A DNA stretch of 37,827 bases, taken from Paenibacillus agricola (GTDB lineage: Bacteria; Bacillota; Bacilli; Paenibacillales; NBRC-103111). Below are positions 35,600 through 37,827 of this stretch, one piece after another. A program made the translations under genes and the position numbers. How positions within the stretch are numbered: position 1 is the first letter of the stretch; each line of letters opens with the position of its first letter. The notes below the pieces were generated by a model. It saw only the letters and a list, made by a program, of their open reading frames with translations, did no database searches and had not been told where the DNA came from. The stretch covers positions 1 to 37,827 of the forward strand of contig NZ_JAAOIW010000031.1 in the NCBI RefSeq assembly GCF_011440305.1. Reading direction: 5' to 3'.

Positions 35600-36253
35600 A
35601 TGAAAAAGGGATTAACTGAGTTAGTCTTAATAATTGACAAAAGCGGTTCGATGGGAGGTTTGGAGAAAGACACCATCGGTGGTTATAACTCAATGCTTGC
35701 CAAACAACAGGCTGTCGAGGGAGAGTGCCATATTACTACCGTGTTATTTGATAACAACTATGAACTGCTCCACGACCGCATCGACATTAAGGCGGTCAGC
35801 ACGATTACCGAAAAGGAATACTGTGTTGGGGGCTCGACCGCTCTCCTTGACGCAATCGGCAGGACGATACACAAAATCGGCAATGCACAGAAGCATACCT
35901 CCGACGATTACCGCGCTGAAAAGGTGATGTTCGTCATCATTACGGATGGTGAAGAAAACTCAAGCCGCGAATACTCAGCAGAAAAGATCAAGGCACAGAT
36001 TGAACGTCAAAAGATAAAGTACGGGTGGGAGTTTATTTTCCTTGGAGCAAATATCGACGCAGTTGAAACCGCCGGGCGTTTTGGCATTTCTGCAGACCGC
36101 GTCCAGAACTACCACGCAGACAGTGAAGGCGTTGAACTGAATTTTCGTGTGATGAGCGAAGCGGTTGCAACATTCCGCGAATGCTCCGCAATGCCAGAAG
36201 GCTGGAACGAAGAAATCCAAAAGGATTATAAGAAACGCGGAGGGCGGAAGTGA
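35600..36253 (+). CDS. vWA-domain (TerY-like) protein
   Basis: 217 residues, a single von Willebrand A domain with the metal site (MIDAS): DKSGS (13-17), the T in GGSTALLDA (about 80) and TDGEEN (about 115). The sequence resembles TerY-type cytoplasmic vWA proteins that act as metal-dependent binding platforms in stress and phage-related operons. ATG 35600 has TTGAGGAGG upstream. It is 79 bases after the second DUF262 gene; a weak hairpin (GTCGCT/AGCGAC at 35523-35539) lies between them, so it may be separately tuned. It ends just before the right inverted repeat. Confidence 0.88.
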   Translation: MKKGLTELVLIIDKSGSMGGLEKDTIGGYNSMLAKQQAVEGECHITTVLFDNNYELLHDRIDIKAVSTITEKEYCVGGSTALLDAIGRTIHKIGNAQKHTSDDYRAEKVMFVIITDGEENSSREYSAEKIKAQIERQKIKYGWEFIFLGANIDAVETAGRFGISADRVQNYHADSEGVELNFRVMSEAVATFRECSAMPEGWNEEIQKDYKKRGGRK

Positions 36254-36331
36254 ATCTTAGACTTGTATCCGAGAACGGAGTAAAACTATTATAATACTGT
36301 GGTATGCATCAAATAGCCCCCACCTAGCGGT

Positions 36332-36560
36332 CAGATGGGAACAGGCGTAGGATGAACATAGATTAACTTAGGCGACAAAAATCAGGAAGTTGTGGTGACC
36401 ACGGCATAAACGGCTCCAATACCCGAGGCTTTTGCAGATCAGGAATCTGTGGCAACTGCTCAAACAAGTACATCAGGTACCGAAATGGATGTAGCCCGTT
36501 TTCCTTGGCGGTCTCGATCACACTGTAGATAGCTGCGCTGGCTTGGGCTCCGCTCGGCGT
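36332..36560 (-). repeat. Inverted repeat, right copy (IS66 end)
   Basis: Reverse complement of 31000-31224 with only a few mismatches. On the minus strand it encodes the IS66 transposase tail (ASAAIYSVIETAKENGLHPF to PQLPDFCRLS). Beyond the shared part it continues with GTGGGGGCTATTTGATGCAT on the minus strand, perhaps the IS end. Confidence 0.85.
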
Positions 36561-36570
36561 ATTCGCAAAA
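36363..36570 (-). pseudogene. IS66-family transposase 3' remnant (right, minus strand)
   Basis: C-terminal tail of the same transposase as the left remnant, truncated upstream at the junction near 36570. Beyond that point the reading frame continues only through the head-to-head plus-strand fragment, so the rest of its apparent ORF is chance. Confidence 0.8.
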
Positions 36571-36663
36571 AACTTCTTATTCTCCAATACCCCGCGTGGG
36601 GCGAATGCTAGCGCCACCATCTACAGTATAATCGAAACAGCAAAAGAAAATGGGTTGAACCCT
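36571..36663 (+). pseudogene. Second IS66-family transposase fragment (plus strand)
   Basis: Reads FLFSNTPRGANASATIYSII then ETAKENGLNPF, the same protein region as the other remnants but from a different IS66 lineage. It is joined head to head with the minus-strand fragment and cut off at its 3' side where the HAD gene leader begins. Confidence 0.75.
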
Positions 36664-36682
36664 TTCAAAGGAGAACGAAACA

Positions 36683-37299
36683 ATGAAAAAGTACATACTC
36701 GATCATGATGGTGTTCTGGTTGATACTGAATTCTGGTCTTACAAAGCGGGAGAACGCGCTCTGGCTGACATTGGATTTACCTTGGATAAAGATCAATACC
36801 TCCGCGACATGACCTAGTCATTGGGCACTTGGTCCCAAGCTCGGGCGGCAGGTATTGATGAAACAGACCTCAGCAAGTAGCGTGAGGAACGCAACGTCTA
36901 TTATCAGGAATATCTAAGAACAGAAGCCATAGAAATTGAAGGCGTAGTTGAAACTCTAGCCGAACTGTCAAAGTACGTCCGCATGGCCATCGTGACGACT
37001 GCAAAACGTGCGAATTTTCAACTTATTCATGAAAAGCGCCAGATAAGACCATTCATGGAATTCGTCCTGGTTCGCGAAGACTACGAGCGCACCAAGCCGC
37101 ACCCGGAACCCTACTTGACCGGCCTAAAGCGCTTCGGGGCTACCAAAGATCAAACAGAGGGTTGAACTCAGCCGTGGCGGCTGGTATCGACTGTGCTATT
37201 GTCCATAACGACTTCACAAAAACACATGACTTCTCACGGGCCAGCTATCGAATCCAGACTCTTATTGAACTAAAGGACATTATCCTGAATGTAACCTGA
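36683..37299 (+). pseudogene. Broken HAD-superfamily phosphatase gene
   Basis: A haloacid-dehalogenase phosphatase of the beta-phosphoglucomutase type: catalytic DxD in LDHDGVLVDTE at 7-17, motif II in MAIVTTAK, and KPHPEPYLTGLKRFGA. Stops interrupt it (TAG at 36815-36817 and at 36878-36880), and a frameshift/small deletion near 37155 removes the usual metal-binding EDS segment before the tail LNSAVAAGIDCAIVHNDFTK. AAAGGAGAACG precedes ATG 36683. Not functional. Confidence 0.85.
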
Positions 37300-37312
37300 G
37301 AGAGCATTCGCC

Positions 37313-37500
37313 AGTGTGTCCCGTACTCACTTTAAAAGTGAAGAGCAGTGCGGGCGGCGCGGACTCACGTGATGCCCGTGGAACGTGGAGCTTGGCTGGG
37401 TACCACGGCATGTCCGGGTTGGATTAAAGTGTGAACGTCCCGACTTCTCGCAGGGACTGGTGCTCTAAAGGGGAACCTGCATGGGGAGGATAACTCCATA
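37313..37500 (+). ncRNA. Structured sequence, possible group II intron remnant
   Basis: A GC-rich, hairpin-rich stretch in otherwise AT-rich DNA. CACTTTAAAAGTG (37330s) is a tight hairpin, CGTGG and CCACG flank a GAGCTTGGCTGGGTA loop, GTCCCGACTTCTCGCAGGGAC forms another, and GGGGAACCTGC follows. The pattern recalls domain I of bacterial group II introns, but no reverse transcriptase or 3' part is seen before the window ends. No other gene is visible from 37300 to 37791. Confidence 0.35.
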
Positions 37501-37677
37501 CTACATTTAGGAGTATTTAAAAATGAGATGTTTAAAATTCGTTTGATGTTTCTAATTTTCTATATCTAGAAGTAGTTTAAAAGATAAACAAAAGTCTTAA
37601 GTTGGAGAACGTAATGCCATCTGTTTGCAAATACGGTGGTAACAATTGGGTTTTTCAAATACTAAGTTAATCAAGAT

Positions 37678-37708
37678 TATCCTTAAATTCTATGAGGGTA
37701 TTTTTTTT
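37678..37708 (+). terminator. Weak terminator
   Basis: TATCCTT (37678-37684) pairs with GAGGGTA (37694-37700, two G-T pairs), followed by eight T. No complete gene ends just before it. Confidence 0.5.
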
Positions 37709-37791
37709 CTACGCCTGACCATTTAACTAACAAGGATTTCCATTAGCCTTCGTCGAAGTATTCTCTACCTACTTTGACGGAGGTTTTCGTA

Positions 37792-37827
37792 ATGCCATTA
37801 CCGAAAAATCGAATTGTTCCTGAAAGA
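37792..37827 (+). CDS. Start of a gene, cut by the window end
   Basis: ATG 37792 with GGAGG nine bases upstream begins MPLPKNRIVPER and stays open to the last base. Twelve codons are too few to name the product. Confidence 0.4.
   Translation, partial: MPLPKNRIVPER

Noticed and set aside
36363-36620. 85-codon minus-strand ORF as an intact small gene
   Set aside because: Its 3' part is an IS66 transposase tail and its 5' part is a different IS66 fragment read antisense; it is a junction artefact.
36983-37165. 60-codon ORF as a separate gene
   Set aside because: It is an internal part of the HAD phosphatase pseudogene between a stop and a frameshift.

Overview
The window comes from a Gram-positive, low-GC spore-former type genome, most likely Paenibacillus or a close relative. 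The evidence is a long tRNA cluster after an rRNA operon, sigW-rsiW next to cdaA-cdaR-glmM-glmS, a glmS ribozyme, and strong GGAGG ribosome sites. The genus is inferred from gene order and protein flavour, not from a database match.

Core part (1-12807). The end of 23S rRNA, the 5S rRNA and eleven good tRNA genes (plus one decayed tRNA-like stretch) are followed by ppc, an EamA-type transporter, the envelope-stress sigma factor sigW with its anti-sigma rsiW, then cdaA, cdaR, glmM, a glmS ribozyme with a very long P1 arm, and glmS.

Junction (12808-12920). A transposon end starting with TGT sits 25 bases after the glmS stop and carries four TnsB-type sites at an exact 20-base period. This is a Tn7-family element at its classic chromosomal site, and the rest of the window reads as its cargo. 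The other end was not found here. The machinery is ruined: tnsA is broken by stops and frameshifts, a deletion fuses the start of tnsB to the middle of tnsD and removes all of tnsC, and tnsD carries further lesions. Only tnsE (538 codons) looks intact. The cargo therefore looks stranded.

Cargo 1 (17850-25628): a type I restriction-modification operon with its own promoter and terminator: an unusual extra specificity-like protein with a methyltransferase-like front, then hsdM, hsdS and hsdR.

Cargo 2 (25653-28735): a compact type IV CBASS anti-phage operon: SLATT membrane effector, QueC-like Cap9, tRNA-guanine-transglycosylase-like Cap10, and a CD-NTase with a Gly-rich N-terminal tail. It is followed by AT-rich orphan genes and debris (28814-30850).

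Cargo 3 (31399-36253): a macro-domain/HTH protein, two DUF262 proteins (the second with a DUF1524 HNH-like end) and a vWA protein, bracketed by inverted IS66-family transposase remnants. This looks like a mobile defence or stress cassette and is the best candidate here for an undescribed system. The window ends with a broken HAD hydrolase gene, a structured stretch that may be a group II intron remnant, and the first codons of another gene.
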